Below are positions 8,351-16,942 of a stretch of DNA of 45,209 nucleotides, piece by piece. Under the pieces are notes generated by a model, which did not search any database, had not been told where the DNA came from, and saw only the letters and a list, made by a program, of their open reading frames with translations. The stretch's first letter is position 1; every line of letters begins with the position of its first letter. Where the stretch lies: assembly GCA_947168935.1 (NCBI GenBank), contig CAMVNV010000010.1, positions 1-45,209 of the forward strand, read 5' to 3'. A program made the translations under genes and the position numbers. Source of the stretch: an uncultured Butyrivibrio sp. (GTDB taxonomy: Bacteria > Bacillota > Clostridia > Lachnospirales > Lachnospiraceae).

Positions 8351-9604
8351 ATGAAGAAAAAGGTTATTGCATTATTCTTAGCAGCTACATGCGTGATGGG
8401 CGGTTGTGGCAATCTGGATCTGGGTCTTAAAGAAGAGTCTTCTGAAGATAATACATCAGAAGTATCTGAAGTGAGTAATGAATCAGATACGTCAAAAGAT
8501 GATGCAGAAGATGAAGCCAAAGAAAGCGATATAGAAGCTTCAAATGAAGATGAGGAAGATACCAAAGCTGTCGAAACTGATGATACTGATGAAGCAATGG
8601 AAGATAGTATCCAAGTTGATTATAGAGTCATCTATTTATACGAAGAGGAGGTTGATTCTGTACCGGTGAGCATTGTTAAGACAGGTGCTTTCGACGATGG
8701 AGACGTATACTCATACGATATAGTTTATGATGAGGATGTCATCGTCGATTATCACGGGGATCTCGACAGATTACACATAGGAACGTTCCTGTTCAAGGAA
8801 GATGAGATTTATTTGATAACTGATACTAAAGATGATCATGACGAACAGGATTTTTATGATTATGGAGTATTAGTTTACTCGGAAGAAGATTATAGCGATG
8901 AAAGATCCGGCTACAAGATAAATCTTCATAATGATGGTTATTTATGCAGATGCAGCTATTACGATACTATAAGTGAGTCAGGTGGAACAGGCTACTATGC
9001 AGAGTATGTATTTAACAGCGATAAGGTGCTTACTTACTATAGATCCGGATATGGAGCAGAAGCTGAGCCTATTGAGATAACTACAAATACTTATGAGGAT
9101 ATTGAAAATTATCTTTCCAAGGCTAATGAGTCTGAACTTACCAAAGAAGATGTTACTATAACCTACAATGGCTTTGATATTGGCCCTGATACAAGCTATC
9201 AGGAAATAATTAATGCACTATCTTATCCTGAAAATTTTGAAGATACCAATAATGGCTTTATTTCAGCGCAGGAGGGATATAGATGGCAGCTTGCTTATCC
9301 TGATGCTTTAGATTATAGCAGTGATTATGAAGTTAGAATTGTATGTGTAAGCCCATCAATGGAATTTGAAGGCTCGGACACATATATGGATTTTATTTAT
9401 TTGGGTATACCGACCAGAAGAGATATTTCAGAATATGATTCAATCTACAGTCTGATAGATGCATATGGAGCGCCTGATGATATTAGAGAGGGATCCTGGT
9501 CAGGATACACTGACATAGTTTATGAATTTGAAGGCCATGAACTTACGTTTACAGTTGCTGAAGACAGCACCATTGTGTTTATTATAATCGATTTTGCTGG
9601 CTGA
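8351..9604 (+). CDS. Acidic lipoprotein of unknown function
   Basis: A 417-residue predicted lipoprotein. MKKKVIALFLAATCVMGGC is a clear type II signal peptide; lipidation is expected on C19. Residues about 25-90 form an acidic, serine-rich linker (D, E, S, N), followed by a folded part. Residues about 95-255 share a domain with the neighbouring membrane protein at 9697-10734: the landmarks LDRLHIGTFLF and YYRSGYGAEAEPIEIT correspond to IDRYNIGKFMI and YFRSWYGDDNAVIEIT. The last 130 residues (YQEIINALSYPENFE onward) are unique here and contain a repeat-like IDAYGAPDDIREG segment. The start at 8351 is chosen for GGGAGG at 8339-8344 and the signal peptide; the longer frame from 8321 lacks both. 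No function is recognised. Confidence 0.8.
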   Translation: MKKKVIALFLAATCVMGGCGNLDLGLKEESSEDNTSEVSEVSNESDTSKDDAEDEAKESDIEASNEDEEDTKAVETDDTDEAMEDSIQVDYRVIYLYEEEVDSVPVSIVKTGAFDDGDVYSYDIVYDEDVIVDYHGDLDRLHIGTFLFKEDEIYLITDTKDDHDEQDFYDYGVLVYSEEDYSDERSGYKINLHNDGYLCRCSYYDTISESGGTGYYAEYVFNSDKVLTYYRSGYGAEAEPIEITTNTYEDIENYLSKANESELTKEDVTITYNGFDIGPDTSYQEIINALSYPENFEDTNNGFISAQEGYRWQLAYPDALDYSSDYEVRIVCVSPSMEFEGSDTYMDFIYLGIPTRRDISEYDSIYSLIDAYGAPDDIREGSWSGYTDIVYEFEGHELTFTVAEDSTIVFIIIDFAG

Positions 9605-9640
9605 TTGGGGCTAAAGCCGTGATCGCTGAAGGGGGAGTAT

Positions 9641-9700
9641 ATGAAGAAAGTTAAATTAGCTATGATGTTTTGCAATGATAAAAGGGGAAATGAAATATGA
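9641..9700 (+). CDS. 19-residue leader ORF coupled to the next gene
   Basis: A small reading frame, MKKVKLAMMFCNDKRGNEI, begins after GGGGGAG with ideal spacing and ends in TGA at 9698-9700, overlapping the ATG at 9697 of the next gene (ATGA). The beginning looks like a truncated lipoprotein signal peptide ending at a cysteine. It may be a leader that couples translation, or the remnant of a decayed lipoprotein gene. Too short to be proven by sequence alone. Confidence 0.4.
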   Translation: MKKVKLAMMFCNDKRGNEI

Positions 9701-10734
9701 AAACATTAAAGAAAGCAGTAAAATCTATCATTGATAATTTGCTCCTTTTCACAGTGATCGCTGGCATCGTCTTTTATTTTTCTTCCCTTATATTACATGA
9801 CTTCGGTCTGCAATATAGATTTGGGATCAAAAGGATGGCTATAATTCTTTTTGTCTTGTTCGCATTTTTGGGGATGATTCAGGTTATTTACCATTTAAAA
9901 AGACTTCGAAGTCGCATATTATTAACAGTTGCCACTATAGTTACCATTATCGGATTATTTCCCTTTTGGATGTTTTGGGGAATTGCGTATATGGATACTA
10001 CGGAAGAAATCGTTGTGAGAAATGATAAGACGATGGTAGCAAGAGATGAATCAGAATTGTTCGGAGGCCCATCCATATTTTACTATGAATATGATAATGC
10101 CATAGTTTGTGGCAAGGAAGCTGTTTATAAAGAAAATCATAATATAGGTAATCCGTTTAATCCAAAAGAGTATTATTTGCTTGCGTGCAAATCTGAAGAA
10201 GGCAATCTGGAAAATGAAAATCGATACACCTGGCATGACTTTTTTACTATCTTTTCTGATAAATATGAATACCAGGTGCAGGAGTTTTTTGATGAAAAGG
10301 TCAAGACAGTTGATGTGAAGCTTTCGCTGCTTGATGCTTGCAATGAGTACAGTATTTACTCGATGGACATAAGTTATGACGATGTTTCTGAAAGATACTT
10401 AAATGGATCTATAGACAGATATAATATCGGTAAGTTCATGATATACGATGATAGTATATATCTTTTGTATGATTATCAGGGTGACACGGTTCCTTCAAAA
10501 GATGATTTCCTGGAAAAAGGAATAAGATTTGAAGGCGGCGAAGATCATGAAAGAAATATTGACGGGATCATAGTTACATATAATTATAGTGGCGAGTGGA
10601 CTATAACCGACACAAGACAGCAAATGGATTATCACGTGGAATATGGATGGTCCTACCATGAAGGACTTACCTACTTCAGATCCTGGTACGGCGATGACAA
10701 TGCAGTGATAGAAATAACCAGAAAGGCTAAGTAA
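9697..10734 (+). CDS. Membrane-anchored protein sharing a domain with the upstream lipoprotein
   Basis: A 345-residue protein with three hydrophobic segments near residues 14-34, 46-64 and 72-97, followed by a large soluble part, probably outside the membrane. Residues about 200-343 are paralogous to the central domain of the lipoprotein at 8351-9604: VDVKLSLLDACNEYSIYSMDI, IDRYNIGKFMIYDDSIYLL and YFRSWYGDDNAVIEIT align with VDSVPVSIVKTG, LDRLHIGTFLFKEDEIYLI and YYRSGYGAEAEPIEIT. The ATG overlaps the stop of the 19-residue ORF before it, suggesting coupled translation; AAAAGGGG lies nine bases upstream. It is followed after eight bases by the next lipoprotein gene, so these form one transcription unit. 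No enzymatic motif is seen and function is unknown. Confidence 0.75.
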   Translation: MKTLKKAVKSIIDNLLLFTVIAGIVFYFSSLILHDFGLQYRFGIKRMAIILFVLFAFLGMIQVIYHLKRLRSRILLTVATIVTIIGLFPFWMFWGIAYMDTTEEIVVRNDKTMVARDESELFGGPSIFYYEYDNAIVCGKEAVYKENHNIGNPFNPKEYYLLACKSEEGNLENENRYTWHDFFTIFSDKYEYQVQEFFDEKVKTVDVKLSLLDACNEYSIYSMDISYDDVSERYLNGSIDRYNIGKFMIYDDSIYLLYDYQGDTVPSKDDFLEKGIRFEGGEDHERNIDGIIVTYNYSGEWTITDTRQQMDYHVEYGWSYHEGLTYFRSWYGDDNAVIEITRKAK

Positions 10735-10742
10735 ATATAACT

Positions 10743-11735
10743 ATGCATAAATTGAAAGTGCTAATATGTTATTCATTGATCAGCACATTCCTGTTTACAG
10801 GCTGTGCGAATATAGATCTGTCTAAGGAAGACAAGGATCCAGAAGCTTTTGATGATGAGACTATTGAAAATTCAGAAGAGGATAGTATGCCAGAATCAGC
10901 ATCCGATGCTTCCACGGAAGATGAGACAATAGCTAATACGGAAGAAGACATGGATGAAACTGAAAATGATTCTGAAGAATTATCTGAGGAAGCTGATCAA
11001 TTAGGTGAAATGAAATATCTTGATCTGTCCGCCACCTATGATCCTGAAGATGAAGAATCATTTCTTAACGGGATCAGAACAGTAGTTAACAGTGCCCAGG
11101 AAGAGGAAGAGTTCTTATCCTTCTTTGTACCTGATAATACAGAATTAGAAATGGTAGAGGATTCAAGTATAAGGATTTTCCTTGGAACAAATGACAACGA
11201 ATGTATTTTCGCTGCGTTTATCAGTTACTCTGATATTTCATCTTTCAATTACGATGATATTGATGAAGAATACCCTAAAATGGCGTATGCTTGCAAGTAT
11301 AAAGTGGATGACGCTACACTTGAAGCTACATTTGATGCATCCGTAAAGGGCGATGAAGTATTTGATGCTATCTATGATCCTTCTGGCGACGGAGAATATG
11401 AGTTGATCAATTGCCTAAAACCTCTCCTTGATTATCAGGAAAAAACATATATAGAAAACGATGAAGGTCAAGTGGTCAAAGTCGAATACACATCGGATCA
11501 ATATGAATATGGAACTTATAATAGTTCAGGAGAAGTTTTTTTGGATGAAAAAGGAAGACCTTTATATAGAGACTACTATGTAACAAGTGGAAGCAGATTT
11601 TCCTATTATCTATATAATGAAGACGATGAGCTGGTGCAGATCTTTGATTTTGGAGGCATGGCATATAAAGGACTGGATAGTAATCCGGATATTGAGATAG
11701 GCATTTTGTTTGATATATATCTTTTTGAAAGGTAA
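10743..11735 (+). CDS. Acidic lipoprotein of unknown function with repeat-like tail
   Basis: A 330-residue predicted lipoprotein: signal MHKLKVLICYSLISTFLFTGC, lipidation expected at C21, then an acidic linker (about 25-95) very rich in D, E and S. The folded part contains DPSGDGEYELI, which resembles a calcium-binding loop, and a C-terminal stretch (EYGTYNSSGEVFLDEKGRPLYRDYY split over residues about 255-280) that resembles YD/MORN-like repeats. It starts eight bases after the preceding gene without a good ribosome site of its own, so translational coupling is likely. Linker style and signal peptide match the lipoprotein at 8351. No function is recognised; surface binding is a guess. Confidence 0.75.
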   Translation: MHKLKVLICYSLISTFLFTGCANIDLSKEDKDPEAFDDETIENSEEDSMPESASDASTEDETIANTEEDMDETENDSEELSEEADQLGEMKYLDLSATYDPEDEESFLNGIRTVVNSAQEEEEFLSFFVPDNTELEMVEDSSIRIFLGTNDNECIFAAFISYSDISSFNYDDIDEEYPKMAYACKYKVDDATLEATFDASVKGDEVFDAIYDPSGDGEYELINCLKPLLDYQEKTYIENDEGQVVKVEYTSDQYEYGTYNSSGEVFLDEKGRPLYRDYYVTSGSRFSYYLYNEDDELVQIFDFGGMAYKGLDSNPDIEIGILFDIYLFER

Positions 11736-11902
11736 AAATGTTTATGCCAATACCCCTGTTATGTCATAAACACAGGTATCATGGATAAAGGATTCAGTAT
11801 GAATATGCATAATTTTCATACCAAAATTAGTGCCGCGAGCTCTATCAATTTGAACCATTAGCTACTTTGCTCGTGACATAAGATTAAATTAGGGATAAGA
11901 AT

Positions 11903-12328
11903 ATGAAAGCAACAGTCAGAGAATTTACTCTTGCCATCATGAAAGATGATCACATCGGCGGCGATATGATGACAGATGATGAACTCTTTAAAGAAGCTTA
12001 TACAATGAAAGTCATCGACAACCAGGATTATCTCCATCCTGACGATTACATTACAAGAAAGGCAGCAGCTAGAATAATACATCACACGCTGCTATATCTT
12101 TTGGATGAATTAGATGTAAGTGATATACGGCCTGCAAACGTACTTGTAGACCTTTATGACTGCAGAACCTGTGTTCTTCACATTGCACAGGTTTATTGTA
12201 AAGGAATCATGGAATCCAGGAAGATTATGGATGATACTTCTGGCAAGACATATGAAATCTTTGATATGAACTCCGGAATTGAACATGAAGAAATGAAAAA
12301 GATCTTATCAAAAATATGGGAGAGATAG
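11903..12328 (+). CDS. Small SLH-like protein without signal peptide
   Basis: A 141-residue protein. The pattern YITRKAAARIIHHTLLY, then an aromatic/Cys-rich core DCRTCVLHIAQVYCKGIMESR and FDMNSGIEHEEMKKILSKIW, resembles two S-layer-homology repeats (ITR.EAA...I, Y..GIM.G...F.P...I...EM..IL). SLH domains normally anchor secreted proteins to the cell wall, but here there is no signal peptide, so a cytoplasmic role or a borrowed fold is suggested. The start has AGGGATAAGAAT before the ATG. It lies six bases before the next lipoprotein gene, implying co-expression. SLH assignment is by eye and moderate; the gene itself looks real by spacing and composition. Confidence 0.6.
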   Translation: MKATVREFTLAIMKDDHIGGDMMTDDELFKEAYTMKVIDNQDYLHPDDYITRKAAARIIHHTLLYLLDELDVSDIRPANVLVDLYDCRTCVLHIAQVYCKGIMESRKIMDDTSGKTYEIFDMNSGIEHEEMKKILSKIWER

Positions 12329-12334
12329 ATTTGT

Positions 12335-14032
12335 ATGAAAAAGAGATTATTAGTATTGCTATTGATATCAGCTACGGTTATGTCTGCATGTGGCGATAAA
12401 GATAATATAGGTGATAGTAGCCCAGACGATAAGTCTGACGCAGAATATGCATCACAGGTACAGACCCTTTATGACAACAGGCAGACCTGGGAATTTACAG
12501 ATGGATGTTATAAGATTCCCGGTGGCGATACAATTGACTTCGATGAATATGGATATGCTGTAACAGACCTTGATAATGACAGCAATATTGAGATTTTCGC
12601 ATCAGGTTTTGCCGGAAGCGGCAGATTTTCTACAAGCCTTGTCTATGAATATGACGATGAAAAAGGCGTTATCATGTGGGATACCTCAAATCTTGCCTAT
12701 AATGATTCAGAACCTGATTTCATCACAAAAATTTTGACAAATGATCCTAAACTTGACGGTAAATTACTATTAGCTGGCTTTGAATCAGAAGATAATGATG
12801 GCCTGTATCTTGTCGCTGATTACGAAGTATACGGAGCTACAGGCGGTAAAACCAGTTATCTTAAGCTATCTGTAAATGATAATGCCATTACTTCAGAGCT
12901 TATTTCTTCTGAAACAACTGAATATACAACTGTGAAGTATGCAGATGAAGATGGAAATGATGTTTCCTTCGATTCTTTTACCGGACTTATCAGAATGGCA
13001 TTCTATAACTGTGATGAGAGTTTTAAATCTAGTAATATATTCAAAGAAGTGACCCTTGATAATATTCAGGATTCATACGATTCTATTGCGGATGAAACTA
13101 GTCTTCATCTGGAAGAGTTAATACCTGAAAACTCTGCTTCAGAGTTAAACGAAGCTGTATCGGACGACATCGAAATAACTGTATGCGATTCAGTGCTTGA
13201 TTACAGCGATATTGATGAAGAATCCAGGCAGCTTTACAGAGACTTTTTAGCAGGAAATGCTACAGCTATCTATAAGGATCAGGAATCTGATACTTCTGAA
13301 AATAAGATTTTCAAAAGCTCCTTAAAACAAGGAAACAGCTATTCTTTTGATGAGTTAAAAGAAGTATATTTAAATGAAAATGAGAACTCAGAATATGTAA
13401 AAACAATTTGCACATATATAGATTGTGGTCTTGACGGAGAATATGAGCTTTTCGTTCAAAACGAATATTCCATGTATTGTTTTACTAAATATGTTCTCAA
13501 AAACATAGATGGCGAGCTATATATATGCTTTACTGGAGATTCCAGAGAGCATAAATGGAATGAAATGCTTGAAAATGGCTACTACAGCTATACCTGGAAT
13601 ATAGACGGATTAAACCATTGGGGAAGCTGCTATTACATAGATGCCAACGGTGATTGTCATTACCTTTATTCGCAAGGTTTTGGTGGATGCAGCAGAAGCT
13701 ACGGAGATGAAACACTAATAGTAAGCCTCCCCGATGATGTTTACGGGGAGTTTGATGAAATTGGAAACATCGAATATTCAACATATTCCTTCTCTGATAG
13801 CTATTCTGCGCCTCATTATATGTATGACCTTATTTTGTTTGATCCAGATGGCGAAGAAATTGAAAGAAACGATGAATCGGAAGATTTATATAACCGAGTT
13901 GAAGAACTGTACGAAGCATGTAGTAATACAATTGTGTCAGAAGAAGAGGCTGAAGAATCAATGAGAAACGCTAGACAGGCAGTAGGTTTAACAGATGAGA
14001 TCTACGAAGCCGAAGTCGGTTTCTATGAGTAA
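12335..14032 (+). CDS. Large lipoprotein of unknown function with calcium-loop-like motifs
   Basis: A 565-residue predicted lipoprotein: MKKRLLVLLLISATVMSAC gives a lipobox with C19 as the lipidation site. The motif VTDLDNDSNIEIF near residue 77 has the D-x-D-x-D-x-x-x-E pattern of FG-GAP/EF-hand-like calcium loops, followed by AGSGRFSTSLVYEYDDEKG. A second loop-like motif, DCGLDGEYELF, occurs near residue 365, echoing SGDGEYELI in the lipoprotein at 10743. The rest is rich in aromatic and acidic residues and ends in a helical tail. The gene follows the SLH-like gene by six bases. It is the last member of the lipoprotein island. Function is not recognised; a cell-surface binding or sensing protein is possible. 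Confidence 0.75.
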   Translation: MKKRLLVLLLISATVMSACGDKDNIGDSSPDDKSDAEYASQVQTLYDNRQTWEFTDGCYKIPGGDTIDFDEYGYAVTDLDNDSNIEIFASGFAGSGRFSTSLVYEYDDEKGVIMWDTSNLAYNDSEPDFITKILTNDPKLDGKLLLAGFESEDNDGLYLVADYEVYGATGGKTSYLKLSVNDNAITSELISSETTEYTTVKYADEDGNDVSFDSFTGLIRMAFYNCDESFKSSNIFKEVTLDNIQDSYDSIADETSLHLEELIPENSASELNEAVSDDIEITVCDSVLDYSDIDEESRQLYRDFLAGNATAIYKDQESDTSENKIFKSSLKQGNSYSFDELKEVYLNENENSEYVKTICTYIDCGLDGEYELFVQNEYSMYCFTKYVLKNIDGELYICFTGDSREHKWNEMLENGYYSYTWNIDGLNHWGSCYYIDANGDCHYLYSQGFGGCSRSYGDETLIVSLPDDVYGEFDEIGNIEYSTYSFSDSYSAPHYMYDLILFDPDGEEIERNDESEDLYNRVEELYEACSNTIVSEEEAEESMRNARQAVGLTDEIYEAEVGFYE

Positions 14033-14096
14033 TACTAATAGACATAAAGCATAATCGTGTATAGACATCATGATAATAGCACAAGGAGGCACAAAT

Positions 14097-14738
14097 ATGC
14101 TTGGAAGAACACATTTTTTTGTAGGAATAGCTACTGCACTTATAGCCTTAAGACCGGAATCATTACCTGTTGTAGTAGCAGGAACCGGAGCTGCAGCTAT
14201 AGGAGGAGTAATAAGTGACATTGATTCAGGAACATCTACAGCCCATAAGGAAGCTGACAAGATAGTTGTAGCGGCTTCACTGGCTTTGGGAGCTGTGATC
14301 ATAATAGAGTACAATTTTCATATTGGTATATACAAAAGACTTCTTGCTGATAGTAACCTCTATCGGATCATGACAGGGAGCCTCGCTTTTATTTTGCTAT
14401 GTGTATTTGGGATGAGGCAGCCTCACAGATCATTTATGCATTCGCTACTTGCACTTTTTTTATTATCATCATGTGTAGGAATAATATTCCCTGAAGTAAC
14501 GCCGTATTTCACAATTGGCTATGCATCACATCTGATAATAGATCTTCTTAACAGAAAGCGTGAAAAGATATTCTGGCCCATGAAAAAAGGATATAGCTTC
14601 AACCTTTGCTCATCCAAAGGGTATGTAAATAAGATGATGATGATTGCCGGAATATTAATATCAGCGATATACATTTCAACACTTCCATATGTGCAGGAGG
14701 CGTATGCTGCCATGCTGGCTGTACTAAGCCTGAATTAA
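14097..14738 (+). CDS. YdjM/DUF457-type membrane-bound metal-dependent hydrolase
   Basis: A 213-residue membrane protein of the YdjM-like family (predicted membrane-bound metal-dependent hydrolases, LexA-regulated in enterobacteria). Landmarks are GRTHFFVG at the N-terminus, SDIDS near residue 40, HRSFMHSL near residue 115 and YASHLIIDLLN near 145; the conserved His and Asp residues are the presumed metal ligands. About five hydrophobic segments surround them. The start at 14097 is chosen for AAGGAGG at 14083-14089; the longer frame from 14070 has none. It faces the esterase gene on the other strand across the long inverted repeat. The biochemical activity of this family is poorly defined. 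Confidence 0.85.
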   Translation: MLGRTHFFVGIATALIALRPESLPVVVAGTGAAAIGGVISDIDSGTSTAHKEADKIVVAASLALGAVIIIEYNFHIGIYKRLLADSNLYRIMTGSLAFILLCVFGMRQPHRSFMHSLLALFLLSSCVGIIFPEVTPYFTIGYASHLIIDLLNRKREKIFWPMKKGYSFNLCSSKGYVNKMMMIAGILISAIYISTLPYVQEAYAAMLAVLSLN

Positions 14739-14782
14739 TTCTTTGGTTTGTTTTTGGTTTTGGGAAGAAAGTTAGAAAAGGA

Positions 14783-14836
14783 AAAATGAAGCGTAGTTGC
14801 AAGAACTTATAAGTCATCGCAATGCCGCTTCATTTT
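14783..14836. terminator. Bidirectional terminator with nested palindromes
   Basis: Outer arms AAAATGAAGCG (14783-14793) and CGCTTCATTTT (14826-14836) enclose TTGC/GCAA and, at the centre, the perfect palindrome ACTTATAAGT. T runs exist on both strands, suiting the convergent genes at 14097-14738 and 15085-16683. Confidence 0.75.
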
Positions 14837-15082
14837 GTTACCCGAAAACGTAGAGAGCCCCGTCCTCGCCCCTATTCATTTGGGGAGTATTTGAAGGTAA
14901 ATGTGTTTTTTCTGGCATTTTAGGCATTTGTTCTTTGCGCCAGATGGACGAACATCTTTACTTTTCGTCTATCTGGCGCAGAGCTAAGAACAAATGCCAA
15001 AATGCCCTAGAAAAACCACATTTACCTTCTACTCCCCAAATGAATAGGGGCGAGGACGGGGCGGCATTACCTTCCGGGTAAC
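14837..15082. repeat. Long near-perfect inverted repeat of about 246 bp
   Basis: The ends GTTACCCG (14837-14844) and CGGGTAAC (15075-15082) are perfect complements. Inside, a 33-base block at 14857-14889 is perfectly complementary to 15030-15062. Further in, GAAGGTAAATGTG matches CACATTTACCTTC apart from its end, then CATTTGTTCTT pairs with AAGAACAAATG, and GCGCCAGAT (with a nearby GACGAA) pairs with ATCTGGCGC next to TTCGTC. The arms differ only by a few substitutions and short insertions. The loop is around 14952-14964. There is no open frame of note. It may be a fold-back mobile element of the MITE type or a very long hairpin in the 3' end of the esterase transcript, whose stop codon is only two bases away. 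Confidence 0.9.
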
Positions 15083-15084
15083 CC

Positions 15085-16683
15085 TTACCTTCTAAACTGC
15101 GAGATGAACTCCCATGCATGCTCGCATGTGTGCTGGCGGCACTCATGCTGCTGACCACTGATACTTGCAAAAGCTGTGCGGCATACTCCATCTTCGCTGT
15201 CATAGTAGCGTACAGTCAGATCGCTCCCCCTTGTATCATCGTGGAAGACCTCAACACGGTCACCCTTCTTGCCATATATCTTGTCTTCCCAGCTGTCTTT
15301 CTTATCAAAGTCGACATCCTCGAAAGTCTCCTTGCACTTATTGACCTTAGCTGCATACTGAACTCTTTCAATACACTGCTTAGCCTGGCATGGAAGCTCA
15401 GGAAGAGGAGATTCTTCTCCGCCTGAATAGAAAAGCGGAACAGAAACTGTTGTGTTGATCCTGTCTCCGATATCCTCGAAGAAGAGATTCTGTCCTTTTG
15501 GGAAGAGAGCACTTGCAGGCATAAGACCGGCAAATACATCAGGATATTCCTGGAACATATCCCATGACTTTCCACTTCCCATTGAGAATCCTGTGCCATA
15601 GATACGGTGCTCATCGATAGGGTATCTCTTTTTAAGGCCTTCGATGAACTCGATAACCTCTGTTGCAGATACAGCAAGATGATTGTCGATAGCTACATAC
15701 AGGAAGCCGTATTTATGAGCAACCTCATACCATCCTGATACGAATGTCAGGAACATAGCTGTATCTCCGCCGCCATGGAAGCCAAGTACAAGCGGTACTT
15801 TGGATCCGTCCATGATCTCTTTGTTGTACCATGCAAAATAACCGATCTTGTGCTCAGTAGTATCCTTGTAAATACCCCTGTTATCAGGAGATGTTTTAAC
15901 TGTGATAACTCCAACATCTTCATTCATGCCAAGTTCTTCAAAATCAGGCTCGATCTGCATATTGCCGCACCATCTCTTGAACTTTTTGACAAAAGAGTCA
16001 AAGTCCTTTTCATACTCTGCGCTGTCCTTAACAAGAAGATATTCGCAGCCCTTGAAAGCATCGTTAACTTCTGCAGAATTACCAACGCTAAGAATCGCAA
16101 TGTCTTTTCTTGAAACTTCAGGAACTACGCTAAGTCTCTCCATAGAGCACATAGCAGGAGTGATCTCACCAGGGCCCCAGAGATACTGACCATCAGTTGT
16201 CTTAAGAAGATTTCTTGCAACGAAATCAGCAGACTTACCATAGCTGTAGATATCAGCTCTGAAGATAGCGCCTCTTACGAAGAAACCCATGTATTTTTTG
16301 CTGATAAAATCATCCCATTCAACGAGGCCGTCTTCATATACAGGATACATCTTTACAGATGCGATCACTTCTTTATAAAGCTCCTCTGTAGCATTGTCCC
16401 ATCCGCCTTCGCAGGTTGGGTATACAAAAAGTACACTTGCATCATTTTTTGCAGCGATCCTGGCAAGGCCGCTTTCATTTGCAAATGTAACTGCATCTTC
16501 CTTGCTTCTTCTTTCTTCTTCAAATACCAGAAGAAGAGGCGCTCTGAAGGTAAAATCGTTAGCCTGACTATCGATATCATTTGAAGGCACATAAGCCTTT
16601 AAATAATAGTTTTCGAATTCATGTTCCCAATATTTGCCGCCGTCTGATAAGGTCTCGACAACGGGTCTTTCGTTCATTCCCAT
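15085..16683 (-). CDS. Two-domain alpha/beta-hydrolase, esterase-like
   Basis: A 532-residue protein without signal peptide. The C-terminal half (about 255-530) is an alpha/beta-hydrolase of the PHB-depolymerase/feruloyl-esterase type (CE1-like): oxyanion-hole segment LGFHGGGDT at 300-308, nucleophile S367 in GFSMG, and several histidines near the end (H513, H518, H522), one of which should be catalytic. The N-terminal half (about 20-240) repeats the general layout ([37 protein letters not shown]) but has no intact GxSxG, so it looks like a degenerate second copy. Ester-linked feruloyl or acetyl groups on plant oligosaccharides are plausible substrates; this is inference from the GH neighbours. 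The ATG at 16683 follows GGAGGAAACAAG. Confidence 0.8.
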   Translation of the reverse strand: MGMNERPVVETLSDGGKYWEHEFENYYLKAYVPSNDIDSQANDFTFRAPLLLVFEEERRSKEDAVTFANESGLARIAAKNDASVLFVYPTCEGGWDNATEELYKEVIASVKMYPVYEDGLVEWDDFISKKYMGFFVRGAIFRADIYSYGKSADFVARNLLKTTDGQYLWGPGEITPAMCSMERLSVVPEVSRKDIAILSVGNSAEVNDAFKGCEYLLVKDSAEYEKDFDSFVKKFKRWCGNMQIEPDFEELGMNEDVGVITVKTSPDNRGIYKDTTEHKIGYFAWYNKEIMDGSKVPLVLGFHGGGDTAMFLTFVSGWYEVAHKYGFLYVAIDNHLAVSATEVIEFIEGLKKRYPIDEHRIYGTGFSMGSGKSWDMFQEYPDVFAGLMPASALFPKGQNLFFEDIGDRINTTVSVPLFYSGGEESPLPELPCQAKQCIERVQYAAKVNKCKETFEDVDFDKKDSWEDKIYGKKGDRVEVFHDDTRGSDLTVRYYDSEDGVCRTAFASISGQQHECRQHTCEHAWEFISQFRR

Positions 16684-16847
16684 CTTGTTTCCTCCGTTTA
16701 TATAGGTTCTTGGTTTTACCCCTGTAAACCCAATATAAATCAGATCCCGACTGCAATCTTATTATTTAATGACAATATTTTCTTATTTTTTGCGACTTTT
16801 TTGCACTAAAATTAATCTAAATTGAAAATAGAACTGAAAATTATCGT

Positions 16848-16916
16848 GTATATGTCGATATACAATTTGTAGGTATTTGTTCTGGGGTTTTTAGGACAGA
16901 TTTTATAGATAAAATC
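16848..16916. promoter_or_regulatory. Two palindromes upstream of the first HD-GYP gene
   Basis: GTATAT-gtcg-ATATAC (16848-16863) and GATTTTAT-ag-ATAAAATC (16899-16916) are perfect inverted repeats in the 259-base gap between the divergent esterase and HD-GYP genes. The second lies 27 bases before the HD-GYP start. They are operator candidates; no promoter boxes were convincing here. Confidence 0.4.
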
Positions 16917-16942
16917 ATTAAGTTATTTAATGGATGATATTT

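Noticed and set aside
11750..11780. Hairpin near ATACC...GGTAT after the third lipoprotein-island gene
   Set aside because: Arms do not match without two unpaired bases and no T run follows.
14837..15082. Reading the long inverted repeat as an ordinary terminator or CRISPR repeat
   Set aside because: The arms are more than 100 bases, far too long for an intrinsic terminator, and there are only two inverted copies without spacers.
15118..15426. Plus-strand open frame of 102 codons over the end of the esterase gene
   Set aside because: It lies antisense to a well-supported coding region and has no ribosome site or motif.
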